Of a DNA stretch of 64,000 bases, positions 36,120-45,900 are shown piece after piece. The DNA is taken from positions 1 to 64,000 of the IMG/VR virus record IMGVR_UViG_3300043411_000910; one strand, 5' to 3'. Position 1 is the first letter of the stretch. Every line of letters begins with the position of its first letter. The DNA is from a virus. The position numbers and the translations under genes were made by a program. The notes under the pieces were generated by a model that was not told the origin of the DNA, ran no database searches, and saw only the letters and a program-made list of their open reading frames with translations.

Positions 36120-38056
36120 ATAAAGGTGCTAGAATATTTAATGAAGAAGTTGGTTTACCTAGAGAAGGTTTTATAGTAGGATTTGATGCTATCAAAAGAA
36201 TAGTTAAGGTTCAATTAAATTCTGGCGATTCTGTTCAAAACAAGTTTTATGTAGAAGCACCATTACCAATGATATCTGCGCAAAACAATGGGTTAATAAA
36301 CTTATCTTATCCAACCAATGGTACTCCAGTTGTTGTCGCTCAAGGAAGCGGTGGTAGGTATTATATACTACAATATCTTTCTGATGGAATAGATCAGATT
36401 CCAATATCAAAGAATGAATATCTTTTGCAGTCAAGCGATTTTACTAAATTTAAATTATTGTCCAATGATATATTCATTGGATCAGATGAATCTAGAATAA
36501 ATATAAACACTAATCTTGGTCATTACACAAGAAACTTTAATAATGAATATTCTTTTACGGATGGATCAAGAAAGATAAACTCTACAATATTTAGAGAAAG
36601 ATATATAAATGTAAATTTAGCTGACTCTAACAACATATTAGATTCAAAAAGATATTTATTAAAGCAATCAGTTAACCTTGATCCTAAATCTAATGGTAAT
36701 GATACTTCAGTTGGTTCAACTAAAAACCCAATGTTAATGGAGTCAAGGGAGTTAATATTTGAACACAAAAATTCTTCTAATATATTAAACGATGTATCTG
36801 AATCATTGAACTATAAATCAATAGTTGATAATAAATCTTATTCTTATCCAGATAGAACCAAATCACGATGTGATGTTTTGAATTTAAATCTAAACAACCC
36901 AAATTATCTTATAGAGACAGTAAAAGGTACACTTGTTGATATCTTTGGTAACATACTTGATCTTAATAGATATCCACTAGATTTTGATAGTACAACCACT
37001 TTATCTAACAATGAAAACATAGATAAAACTCAAACATTTCTAAATCTAAAAGCATTACAAAGAAAATCAATAGCTTATCATTTTGAACTTAACTCAAGAA
37101 AAGACTTATCTGGATCAAATGGTAAAATATCTATTCCTGATATTAATTCAACTGATGATAAAGCTAGGGCTAGAAGTAGATTCTTCTTAGACATAGATAA
37201 AGAAGGTCAGATAAAACTAAATGTTTCTGCTTCTAGTGAAACAGGCAACATACCAATATTATCTAGATATGAAAACTATTCTAATATATCTGAGGATGAT
37301 AATAAAAATCCTAACAAATTAATATTTAGGGAAGATTATCTCGATGTACTGCATGATAGTTTTGGAGTAGGTGTTATTTCTGTTTTAAAGAATGACAATG
37401 AATCTACTCCTATTGATAGAATAACAAAATCTCATATAAAGCATGGTACAGCACATCATAATTTATTGAAAACATGTTTTGCTGCACAAACATTAGATTT
37501 TATAGATTATCAGAATGATACGACTATAAAGCTTGACTCAAGTTATTTATTAACTAATTTTATTCAAGAGAAGATAATAGCATATGGACCAAATGCAAAT
37601 GCTGGCGGAAGAAGTGGTCAATTGAATTTTGATGGATCATTAGAGCTTAACGTAGGAGCTAATACAAGCGATAGGCAATCTATGTTGTTAGATTTTGCCG
37701 GTGGTGTTATTGGTAATATTGGTCGAGATAGAAATAACAATAGCATGATTTTGGGTATGGATGGAAATATGTTTGTGCAAATAGGTGGAAATGGAGTTTC
37801 TGGTGATTCTAGATTCAGTTCATTAAACAATGGATACCTTGATGGAACGTTGGATATTAGGGTTATGCGTCCAGGGTATCAAGCTACGATGCTAAGAATT
37901 GATAAAGAAGGTATTAAGGTTATGACGGCTGGTAGGATGATGTTTCATGCAAATAGTGATATTGTATTTAAATCTGATGCAAATATGACTATAGAGGCAG
38001 AGACATTGGTTATGAATGGAAGAGTTGTTTATAAAACTTTTGGTGGTGAAATATGA
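36116..38056 (+). CDS. Baseplate central spike protein (gp5/VgrG-like)
   Basis: This encodes 646 residues. Residues 10-105 form an OB-fold domain (Arg-Glu-Gly-Phe-Ile-Val-Gly-Phe, Val-Lys-Val-Gln-Leu-Asn, Thr-Pro-Val-Val-Val-Ala-Gln-Gly) as in spike proteins. After a central linker, the last 170 residues are short repeating beta-strands (Gly-Asn-Ile-Gly-Arg, Gly-Asn-Met-Phe-Val-Gln-Ile, Ala-Gly-Arg-Met-Met-Phe), suggesting a triple-stranded beta-helix needle. There is no lysozyme domain like that of T4 gp5. It sits next to the hub gene and would be pushed through the outer envelope on sheath contraction. Confidence 0.78.
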   Translation: MNKGARIFNEEVGLPREGFIVGFDAIKRIVKVQLNSGDSVQNKFYVEAPLPMISAQNNGLINLSYPTNGTPVVVAQGSGGRYYILQYLSDGIDQIPISKNEYLLQSSDFTKFKLLSNDIFIGSDESRININTNLGHYTRNFNNEYSFTDGSRKINSTIFRERYINVNLADSNNILDSKRYLLKQSVNLDPKSNGNDTSVGSTKNPMLMESRELIFEHKNSSNILNDVSESLNYKSIVDNKSYSYPDRTKSRCDVLNLNLNNPNYLIETVKGTLVDIFGNILDLNRYPLDFDSTTTLSNNENIDKTQTFLNLKALQRKSIAYHFELNSRKDLSGSNGKISIPDINSTDDKARARSRFFLDIDKEGQIKLNVSASSETGNIPILSRYENYSNISEDDNKNPNKLIFREDYLDVLHDSFGVGVISVLKNDNESTPIDRITKSHIKHGTAHHNLLKTCFAAQTLDFIDYQNDTTIKLDSSYLLTNFIQEKIIAYGPNANAGGRSGQLNFDGSLELNVGANTSDRQSMLLDFAGGVIGNIGRDRNNNSMILGMDGNMFVQIGGNGVSGDSRFSSLNNGYLDGTLDIRVMRPGYQATMLRIDKEGIKVMTAGRMMFHANSDIVFKSDANMTIEAETLVMNGRVVYKTFGGEI

Positions 38057-38355
38057 AAAAAATATCTAAAGTACTATATGATAGACTATATGTCCAAGCT
38101 GAGCTAGCCAAAGATATTGGCAACAAACAATTATCTGATAGCATATTTAAAATAATAGGCGCTGGAGTTGAAGAATCTGATCAGAATATAAATGAGATAG
38201 AGGATAACGTTAAATCTTCATTGATTAATTGCATAATAGATTTAGCAGACCATTATAACAAACAAGATATAGATATATCAGAGATAAATAAATTTTCAGA
38301 ATTATTTGTAAAGTTATTTATTAAAAAATCAAAAGAACATCTTAAAGTAGATTAA
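38053..38355 (+). CDS. Small helical protein of unknown function
   Basis: This encodes 100 residues, with its ATG overlapping the stop of the spike gene by four bases. It is helical and acidic throughout, without membrane segments or recognisable motifs. Its place directly after the spike suggests a chaperone or a small baseplate component; nothing in the sequence decides between them. Confidence 0.6.
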   Translation: MKKISKVLYDRLYVQAELAKDIGNKQLSDSIFKIIGAGVEESDQNINEIEDNVKSSLINCIIDLADHYNKQDIDISEINKFSELFVKLFIKKSKEHLKVD

Positions 38356-38362
38356 GGAAAAA

Positions 38363-40579
38363 ATGCCTTGTGATATTAATGATATTGATGTAAAAATAAC
38401 TTCGCCAACTGGACCTTCTATACCAGGATTTGGCTCTCCTTTCAGTATTAGTCTTCCACAAAACCTATTTCAATTTCCAAATGGTTTTCCACAAAATCTT
38501 TTGGATATGTTTAATAAATTTAACATTAATTTACCAATAGGTCAATTAAAGTCACCACTTAATCCTAATTTCGGTAGAGATGCTTTTGATTCAATAATGA
38601 AATTATTGGATCAATTTTTTCCATTTCTAATGCTTTATAAATTCTTCTTACCAATACTAAATCTAATAGTTTGTATAATAGAAGTTATTTGTAGTTTAAA
38701 GAATCCTTTCAAGTTAAGAAGAGCTATACTTAGACTATTTAGAAACTGTATTCCAGATTTTCTAAGTCTATTTCCTATATTTGCTCTTATAGTAATGATA
38801 ATATCTTTGCTATTATTAATTCTACAATTGATAGAATATATATTAGAGCAATTAAAAAAACTAATAGATGCTATTTTAAAAAACATAGCTACATTAGAGC
38901 ATGCTATCAGTATAGCCGACGAAGAATCCATATTAGCTGCGTCTAAAAAATTCGCTGGATTTTTATGTTTTTTCCAAAACATATTTGTTATACTAGCTGC
39001 TTTCGCTGTACTCATACAAGCAATAAAAGAAATACTAAAGATAAAATTCAGAATCCCACCATGTGATAGTGATTCTGCTTCTAATATAACAGAAGAAGAG
39101 TTTTTAAATCAATGCTGCGGAACTGATGTTTGCCCAAGTGTAGTTAAAGAAAATATCAATAGATCAACTGGATCATTTCAACATTATAATAAAGTTGTTC
39201 TTGTATCTTCAGTAGATCTAGGGTATGTTGTTGATCCAAATGCTGGAACTAAGTTAACCCAAACAATAAGAAATTCATCATTTCAGCTTTATGATACAGC
39301 ACAAGCTATAAGTGAAAGATTCTTGAATGTTATTGATGGATATGATATCCCAGATTTTATTGTGCCTAAGCCAGTATTCTTTCCAACAGATGCTAGCTAT
39401 TCAGCTTCAACTAATCCAAAGCAAGCGGCTTATACTGTTGATTTAGATTTATTCTATAATCCAACTTCATATGATAGGAACAATGTTTTAGTTGATGGCT
39501 CTCCGCGCAGAGTTAAGTTTAAAGATTGTATAGTTCTTGCGGCGCCCTCGACTTCGCTTTTGGATTTCCAGAATGCTACGGCTTCGGTGGCTAATGGTGT
39601 AATATTGTTGGCTGGCGGATCTGGATATGAAGAAGATGGTACTACAAAATTGTTAGGATATTTTTCAGATGGATACACGCAAATTTCATCTCAAGCTACT
39701 CTAGAAACATTTTTAATGATGAAACCATTATATGATACGAGTCCAGAGCTAAAAGTAACTGATGGTTATTTATACTCTGATGTTCAATATGAATTCAAAC
39801 CAAACTTTGATTTGTTATTTAGCAAAGATCTTGTTACTGGAGGATGTTCACCAGATGTTGAATTTAATAGAGTGTTTATAAATTCAACAGTTGGTGGTGA
39901 TGCTAATATAAGATTTGCAGCTTTATCAGCATTAGTTAATTCAGATGGGTCTGGAGAAAACAATGGTATAGATGGAACAAATAATCCTCCATTTAAGTTC
40001 CCAAATATAACAAATGCACAAAACTGTTTAAATGCATCAATAGAAGGGTTAAGGAGAAATTTCAATAGAGAACAAGTTGCAATATTTAATACATCAATAA
40101 CTTCATGTTTAGATAACTTAAAGCAAGAATCATTAAATGCAATAGGTGAATTGGTTGGTATTGGATTTGATCAATATAAGTCAACATTTACTATTGACCC
40201 AGTTTCTCAATTTACAACTAAAACAATAAAAGTAAAAGTTGATTTACTTGACTCAAACTCACAATCGATAACAAATAATCTAACCCAAGAAGTTTCTGAT
40301 TTAATTGCAAAAGAAATAACTGCATCTGTAACTTTTGGAAGTGTTAGTGACTTTGTTTATGATGGAAGTAGATATTTCGTTGCGAGTATATCAGCTGATC
40401 AATCAGGATCAGGTACAATATCTGTAGAATATCAAAACAAACAATTTACTACTCTAACAATACCAGATGATTTAGATGTTAATCCTTCATCTACTGCATT
40501 AGTATTAGATTATACATTCATATATGTCGATGCTCTAAATGACAATGGACAAGTAAGAAGAGACATATCAGATCTATAA
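38363..40579 (+). CDS. Virion protein with three hydrophobic segments and a Cys-rich linker
   Basis: This encodes 738 residues, with AAGG upstream of the ATG. The N-terminal 80 residues are Pro/Phe/Gly-rich. Long hydrophobic segments lie at about 85-112, 133-163 and 198-223. A Cys-rich stretch (about 233-258, with Pro-Pro-Cys and Gln-Cys-Cys-Gly-Thr-Asp-Val-Cys) and about 480 residues of beta-rich, soluble-looking sequence follow. Membrane-type segments are unusual in a baseplate gene cluster; a role in crossing or fusing with the host inner membrane during DNA entry is a reasonable hypothesis. Three Asp-Gly-Tyr tripeptides lie in the soluble part. Confidence 0.65.
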   Translation: MPCDINDIDVKITSPTGPSIPGFGSPFSISLPQNLFQFPNGFPQNLLDMFNKFNINLPIGQLKSPLNPNFGRDAFDSIMKLLDQFFPFLMLYKFFLPILNLIVCIIEVICSLKNPFKLRRAILRLFRNCIPDFLSLFPIFALIVMIISLLLLILQLIEYILEQLKKLIDAILKNIATLEHAISIADEESILAASKKFAGFLCFFQNIFVILAAFAVLIQAIKEILKIKFRIPPCDSDSASNITEEEFLNQCCGTDVCPSVVKENINRSTGSFQHYNKVVLVSSVDLGYVVDPNAGTKLTQTIRNSSFQLYDTAQAISERFLNVIDGYDIPDFIVPKPVFFPTDASYSASTNPKQAAYTVDLDLFYNPTSYDRNNVLVDGSPRRVKFKDCIVLAAPSTSLLDFQNATASVANGVILLAGGSGYEEDGTTKLLGYFSDGYTQISSQATLETFLMMKPLYDTSPELKVTDGYLYSDVQYEFKPNFDLLFSKDLVTGGCSPDVEFNRVFINSTVGGDANIRFAALSALVNSDGSGENNGIDGTNNPPFKFPNITNAQNCLNASIEGLRRNFNREQVAIFNTSITSCLDNLKQESLNAIGELVGIGFDQYKSTFTIDPVSQFTTKTIKVKVDLLDSNSQSITNNLTQEVSDLIAKEITASVTFGSVSDFVYDGSRYFVASISADQSGSGTISVEYQNKQFTTLTIPDDLDVNPSSTALVLDYTFIYVDALNDNGQVRRDISDL

Positions 40580-40588
40580 TAAGGTACT

Positions 40589-42175
40589 ATGAGCGATAAC
40601 CAAGAGATTTTCAAAAATTTCCAACAATATGAAATTGACCTAGATATTATTTATGATCAATTCATAAAGCCACTAGACTCCATTAGAAGCTTTATTAATG
40701 TTAATAGCGCTTCTAATGAGGGTTTATTTAAGAAAGTCTCAGTTAATAATATAATGGGAGTATCTAGATTCTCTATAGAAGAAAAATATCAAGAAAGCAG
40801 AATTCATGCTTTCTTCAGGATGATTGGATTTCCTGTCATTGGTAATGATAATTCTTTTTATAATCCAGGGTTTGATTTAAATAGAAATAAATCAATATCA
40901 CTAGAGTCAAAGATAAATATAATAAACAATCCTAAAGAAGGTTATTATAAATTCTCAAAATTTAAAGAGGGATATTATAATGATAAGGTAAAAAGATATT
41001 TTAAATCACAAGATTTAGATTCTTCTTGTTATATCTTGTCTTCTTACAATATAAGAGATTTCAGTGATTTTGAATCTAAATATGTGAATCCAATAGATTT
41101 TGAAGTTGAGGATCAAAGCTATCTTATTACGCTTGAAGATTCAATTGGCAATCCATTTTTAAAGTATGAAGATTCTGCTGGCGATAACCCAAAGACTTTA
41201 AATCCAAAAAGATATCACTTTATATTTCCATTTATTGTAGATGGTAGAATAGATATTTCTTGTTCTAAAAAAGTAGCTGTCCCATTTGTGCCAGATAAAA
41301 CTTATCTTGATTTAAATGAAGGTTATGTATGTCCAAGACCATATATAGAAAAGATAATAAGAGAAAGATTTGACCAGTCAAATAATAATAAAGATCTAGG
41401 TCAAGCTTTTAATGATGAAATAAATAGAGTTAAGCTAAATAAAATTTATACATCAACAGATCTTATAGATAAAATCTATAGTAGCGATATTTATGGAGTT
41501 AGTGAAAAGAACCAATTCAACAAATTCATAAACATAAGTTTAGCTATAGTAGATAAAATAAGGCTTAGTAGAATAGATATACAAAAGGCACAATCTTTTA
41601 CCTATTGGAATCCAATGCCATCTATAGATGGTCCAGAGTATTCTATTAGAAATCAAAATGTATATTTACAATCAGCAAAGAATTTGCAAAAGAAAGTAGA
41701 TTTAGATATTTGTGATTTACAAACAAAAATAATTGTAAACCTTCTAAATACTCAACTAAATAAAATATCTAATACTAACTCCCAATTTAATTTTGACGCC
41801 TTCTCTCAAAATGTTCAAGATGATAATCCTGGATTAGGATCAACATTAGAATCCCAGATAGAATCTTTAAATAAGAAAAGAGAAAGTATTTGCAAAAAAG
41901 GCTCAGATGGTTTAAAAACAATAGAATTATTAACTGGAGAATTCAGTGGGCTTGGGTTGATAGATATGATTGTTATCATAACTAGTTTATATTTGGTTGA
42001 TAAAATATATTTGTTAGGATTACTTGATGATGATTCTTTTAATAGGGCAAAGCTAATTTTAAACTTTACTGAAGAGCGTGCAAGTGTTATGAATTCTATA
42101 TTAGAGATACAAAAGAAAAGTTTAGAGTTATACTCTATATTTCAAACAACTATGAATGAGTATAGTAAAATATAA
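40589..42175 (+). CDS. Baseplate-region structural protein of unknown fold
   Basis: This encodes 528 residues with AAGG ahead of the ATG. The sequence is mixed, Asn/Lys/Ile-rich, with Tyr-rich segments (Lys-Glu-Gly-Tyr-Tyr) near residues 115-140 and coiled-coil-like helices near the C terminus. I recognise no family. It is flanked by a membrane-segment virion protein and, after a lone minus-strand gene, the gp25-like wedge protein, so it is most likely a baseplate component. Its stop lies one base from the stop of the convergent gene. Confidence 0.6.
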   Translation: MSDNQEIFKNFQQYEIDLDIIYDQFIKPLDSIRSFINVNSASNEGLFKKVSVNNIMGVSRFSIEEKYQESRIHAFFRMIGFPVIGNDNSFYNPGFDLNRNKSISLESKINIINNPKEGYYKFSKFKEGYYNDKVKRYFKSQDLDSSCYILSSYNIRDFSDFESKYVNPIDFEVEDQSYLITLEDSIGNPFLKYEDSAGDNPKTLNPKRYHFIFPFIVDGRIDISCSKKVAVPFVPDKTYLDLNEGYVCPRPYIEKIIRERFDQSNNNKDLGQAFNDEINRVKLNKIYTSTDLIDKIYSSDIYGVSEKNQFNKFINISLAIVDKIRLSRIDIQKAQSFTYWNPMPSIDGPEYSIRNQNVYLQSAKNLQKKVDLDICDLQTKIIVNLLNTQLNKISNTNSQFNFDAFSQNVQDDNPGLGSTLESQIESLNKKRESICKKGSDGLKTIELLTGEFSGLGLIDMIVIITSLYLVDKIYLLGLLDDDSFNRAKLILNFTEERASVMNSILEIQKKSLELYSIFQTTMNEYSKI

Positions 42176-42176
42176 A

Positions 42177-42506
42177 TTAATCATAAGCCGTTGAAATTTC
42201 TATTTCAGCAACTAGCTTGTTTTTACCATTTATGTTTTTTATTATGTACTTTGGTTTATGAAATGTCCCAGCGATGTATTCTTGTATTACCATCTGAAAA
42301 ACTTCTTCATTATCTATAATATGTATGTTATGTTCATTGAATAATTCTCTTAACATATATTTTATTTCTACTGAGTCTTGGGATTTAAAGATACCATTAT
42401 CATTGATTTCCAGACATTTTAGAAGTTCTTTTATGAAAATGAATAAATGCCTTTGTTCAAAGTTTTCTTTATTCTCATATAGATCTAGAACGAACAATTG
42501 TTTCAT
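42177..42506 (-). CDS. Lone minus-strand gene of unknown function inside the baseplate operon
   Basis: This encodes 109 residues from ATG 42506 on the minus strand; a start two codons earlier (42512) is possible. The protein is a mixed alpha/beta chain with an N-terminal Phe-Val-Leu-Asp-Leu strand, helices, and a C-terminal Ala-Glu-Ile-Glu-Ile-Ser strand. Its composition is like that of other small phage proteins, and the opposite strand in this stretch makes only an implausible Cys/Ser/Arg-rich extension of the gp25 gene. It converges on the upstream gene with one base between stops, and diverges from the gp25-like gene with 25 bp between starts. Confidence 0.6.
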   Translation of the reverse strand: MKQLFVLDLYENKENFEQRHLFIFIKELLKCLEINDNGIFKSQDSVEIKYMLRELFNEHNIHIIDNEEVFQMVIQEYIAGTFHKPKYIIKNINGKNKLVAEIEISTAYD

Positions 42507-42531
42507 AAACAAATATGTTTATAGGGATATG

Positions 42532-42963
42532 ATGTCATTTGATTTTAAACTTAAAGATGGAAGTGTAAGTATTGTTGATGGTGAACTTGAAATAGTTCAA
42601 GACTCTGAAAAATTAATACAGGATGTTTTGAAGATATGTTTAACACCTGTTGGGTCAAATTATTTGAATCCTTGGTATGGGTCTTATTTGAGTAAATCTG
42701 TAGTTGGCTCTTCAGAAGATCCTAAGCTTATAATAAATATAGCTAAATCACAATTATCAAAAGCTATAGAAAATTTAAAGAAAATGCAAGATATGCAGAT
42801 TAAAAATTTTCAACAAGTATCAGCAGATGAACAGATATCATCTATAAGATCTATTGACGTTTTTCAAGACAATAATAATCCAGGAGTCTATAATATAAAT
42901 ATAACAATTATCTCTAAGGGATTTAAAGCTATATCTACTAGATTTACTCTATCAACAATATAA
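42532..42963 (+). CDS. Baseplate wedge protein, gp25-like
   Basis: This encodes 143 residues. AGGGA (42523-42527) favours ATG 42532 over ATG 42529; frames running further upstream are antisense to the minus-strand gene. The chain has the gp25/lysozyme-like wedge pattern: Phe-Asp-Phe-Lys-Leu near the start, Leu-Glu-Ile-Val-Gln, Leu-Thr-Pro-Val-Gly-Ser-Asn, and Pro-Trp-Tyr-Gly-Ser. In T4-like and P2-like baseplates this protein starts sheath polymerisation together with the J-like and I-like proteins, whose genes follow here in the standard order. Confidence 0.8.
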   Translation: MSFDFKLKDGSVSIVDGELEIVQDSEKLIQDVLKICLTPVGSNYLNPWYGSYLSKSVVGSSEDPKLIINIAKSQLSKAIENLKKMQDMQIKNFQQVSADEQISSIRSIDVFQDNNNPGVYNINITIISKGFKAISTRFTLSTI

Positions 42964-42982
42964 GTTGTATAAGAAGGTTTAA

Positions 42983-45900
42983 ATGGTTTCAATCAGAAAT
43001 ACTAATGAAATAATACTAAGTTTAATTGATTTTTACAGAACAGTAAAGCCTAATCTAAACACTAACCCAGGCTCTTATACAAATGATGTTTTTATATCTC
43101 CACTAGCTTCACAACTATCACTTCTTTATGATCAAATATCTAACATATCATCTAAACAATCTTTAAGGTTGGTTATTGGAAGCGATCTTGATAAGTTTGC
43201 AAAAAACTTTGGAATATCTAGAGCTGGTTCTACTTCTTCGTCAGGGGTAGTTTTAGCTACATTTTCATCATTGAATGCTAATTTTTCTATTAAGAAAAAT
43301 GATGTTTTCATATCTAACAATGGTGTATCATTTGTTGCTACCTCAAACATACCAATAAGTATTAGTAACTCTAACTTTTATAAATCAATAGCATTGAAAT
43401 ATAAAAACGATTTGGATGCAAATAACATAACTGATGTATATGCGGTCGAAGTTCCTTTAGTTTGCTCTAATGCTGGAACAATAGGTAACATAGCTAAATA
43501 CTCAATGTCTAGAACAAATGTTTCTGGAATAAATAATGTTATCAACCCAAATTCGTTTGGTGGTGGATCTGATAAAGAAAACGATGCTATTTTTAGAGAC
43601 AGGATTCTTTCAGTTTTTACTGGATCAAGTGTTGGAACTAATCTTGGTTATTTAAACTCTACATTAGCTGTATCTGGAGTACTAGATGCTTTTGTTGTAG
43701 AGCCAGGTGACACTCTTATGACAAGAGACGGTACTGTTGTAAATAAAGCCCTTGATGGAACTTTGACTATTGTAAGTGAAGGTTCAGGTGGTAAGGTAGA
43801 TATAGTTGTTCTTGGTGACTCTAATCAGGAAACAACAGATTCTTTTATATTTCTAGACAAATCAAATGAATCTAATATATCAAATTCAAAAAATGATTAC
43901 ACCATTGGTCAAATATCTGGTGAAGAAAATAAATCCATAAAAAGAAAAAGAATAGATAATATCAAAGCTGGTGTTTTGCCAAATCAACCAATTTCAGCAA
44001 TAACAAAAGTATCAGGAAGCCTTAGCGGTTCAAATTTCAAAGAAAAAACAGTTGATTCTTATGGTAGAGTATCAGGTAACTATGAACTATTAAAAGATAG
44101 TGGTTATTACTCTGAAAGTCCATGGGCATTAGATAAATTACATTGGATATCAGATAGGATTGAAGAGTTTCAAGAGGATCGTATAAAAAATCAAATATAT
44201 GGTCAAGATACTCTTAATTTCACAGGAACAATAAGAATACCAAAAGTAACTCAACAGGTACAAATATTAAATGAGAATAGTAAAATAACTTCTGATAGAA
44301 GTATAATACAACTATTACATTATCCAGTGACTAATGTTACTAGAGTATTTAATACAAATACTGGTGAAAGGTATATTGTATCTAATCAAAATCCAGATGG
44401 TTCAGGATCAATAAATACAACTGGTAGAATAAAAATATCAGGAGGTACTTTACCAACACAAAGCACAACACTACAGGTTGATTACTCTTGGGTTGTTGAC
44501 TATGATTCTACTTTAGATTATGATGGGTTAGAGAATACAAGAAATATAAGAAGTGTTAGTGATAGTATTGATTGGGGGTACTCCGGAATTGTTAGGGATG
44601 AAAAAATAAAACTAACTTTAGATTCTGGAGGATCTTTTTACTCTGGAAAATCTTTATTACCAATAAACAATATAGTATCTTGTTTTCAATATGATCAATT
44701 TGTTTCTCAGGTATACAAAATAACTTCAGGTGTTTATGTTGATAGGTTGGCTGTAACTATATCAAATATAAATGTAGAACCTGCCTCAGTATATAAGGTA
44801 ACCAAACTAAATACTAACATAGATGTATATAATACCAATTCAGCTGATTATAAAACCTCTTCATCAACATCATTGTTTGGTTTAGAAACAGTATACAATT
44901 TAACAATCATACTACCAAGTGATACTACAGTAATAGAAAATAATTATGTTTCAATTTATCTAAATAGTTCAGAGATATTTTCTGTAGATGATGTTGTTGG
45001 GTCTTTTTCTAATTTTGATATCACCATACCAATAATAAATACAACTAAAACAGCTGAAGAAATATATGTTTTGGTTAATTATATATCTAACGCCCAAAAT
45101 GTTTATAATTCAAGTATAACAAATTTACCAAATTCATTATTTAATAATGGTTTGTATTCAGCTCAATCACAAAAAACATCTAACATAACAAATCCAATAT
45201 TCTCAGAGTCTTTAAAGGTAAAGACGAATACAAATTCAGAGCTTTATATAGAAACAAGTTTAACTTCTGATTTGTTTGATGTTAGCGTTAATGATGTTTT
45301 AACTATTGTCAAAGTTTCTAATAATTTTGAACTTTGGAATAGCGCACATTTAGGATCAATAGCATTATCTGATGCAAATAAAGTTCAGCTGATATTATCA
45401 GGGTACAATTCTCCTGTTGATGGAGATGTTGTTACTGTTGTAATGATACCAAAACAAATTTCAAGATTTCAGCCAATCACAAGGCAATCAAACAATATCC
45501 AGTATTCTTTATGCCAGGGATCATCTACTGTGGCAATATCAAATTTCATAGTAGAATCAGAAATAGAGTTTAGTATATCATCTATGTCAGATGGATATGA
45601 AATCGTATCATATACTGATGGATATGTTTCTTCAACCGATGATAATATTTGTATATTTTCTTCACTAACATACAGCTTCTCATTGCTTGATAATGTAAAG
45701 AATTACATAGTAAAAATAAAATCGGGGTCAAATATAGGGGATCATTATGTACTTGATTATGAGCAATCTGACAATACGATTACAATAGGCAATGATTATA
45801 ATAATACAACTATAAATAACTACTCGTTAATCAAAATTGCTGACGCTAAAGAAATACCAATAACAAGTGTAGATTATACAAACAATAGATTAAACATAAA

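Noticed and set aside
42325-42531. Plus-strand 69-codon extension of the gp25-like gene
   Set aside because: It is antisense to the minus-strand gene, has an implausible Cys/Ser/Arg-rich composition and lacks a ribosome site, while ATG 42532 has AGGGA.
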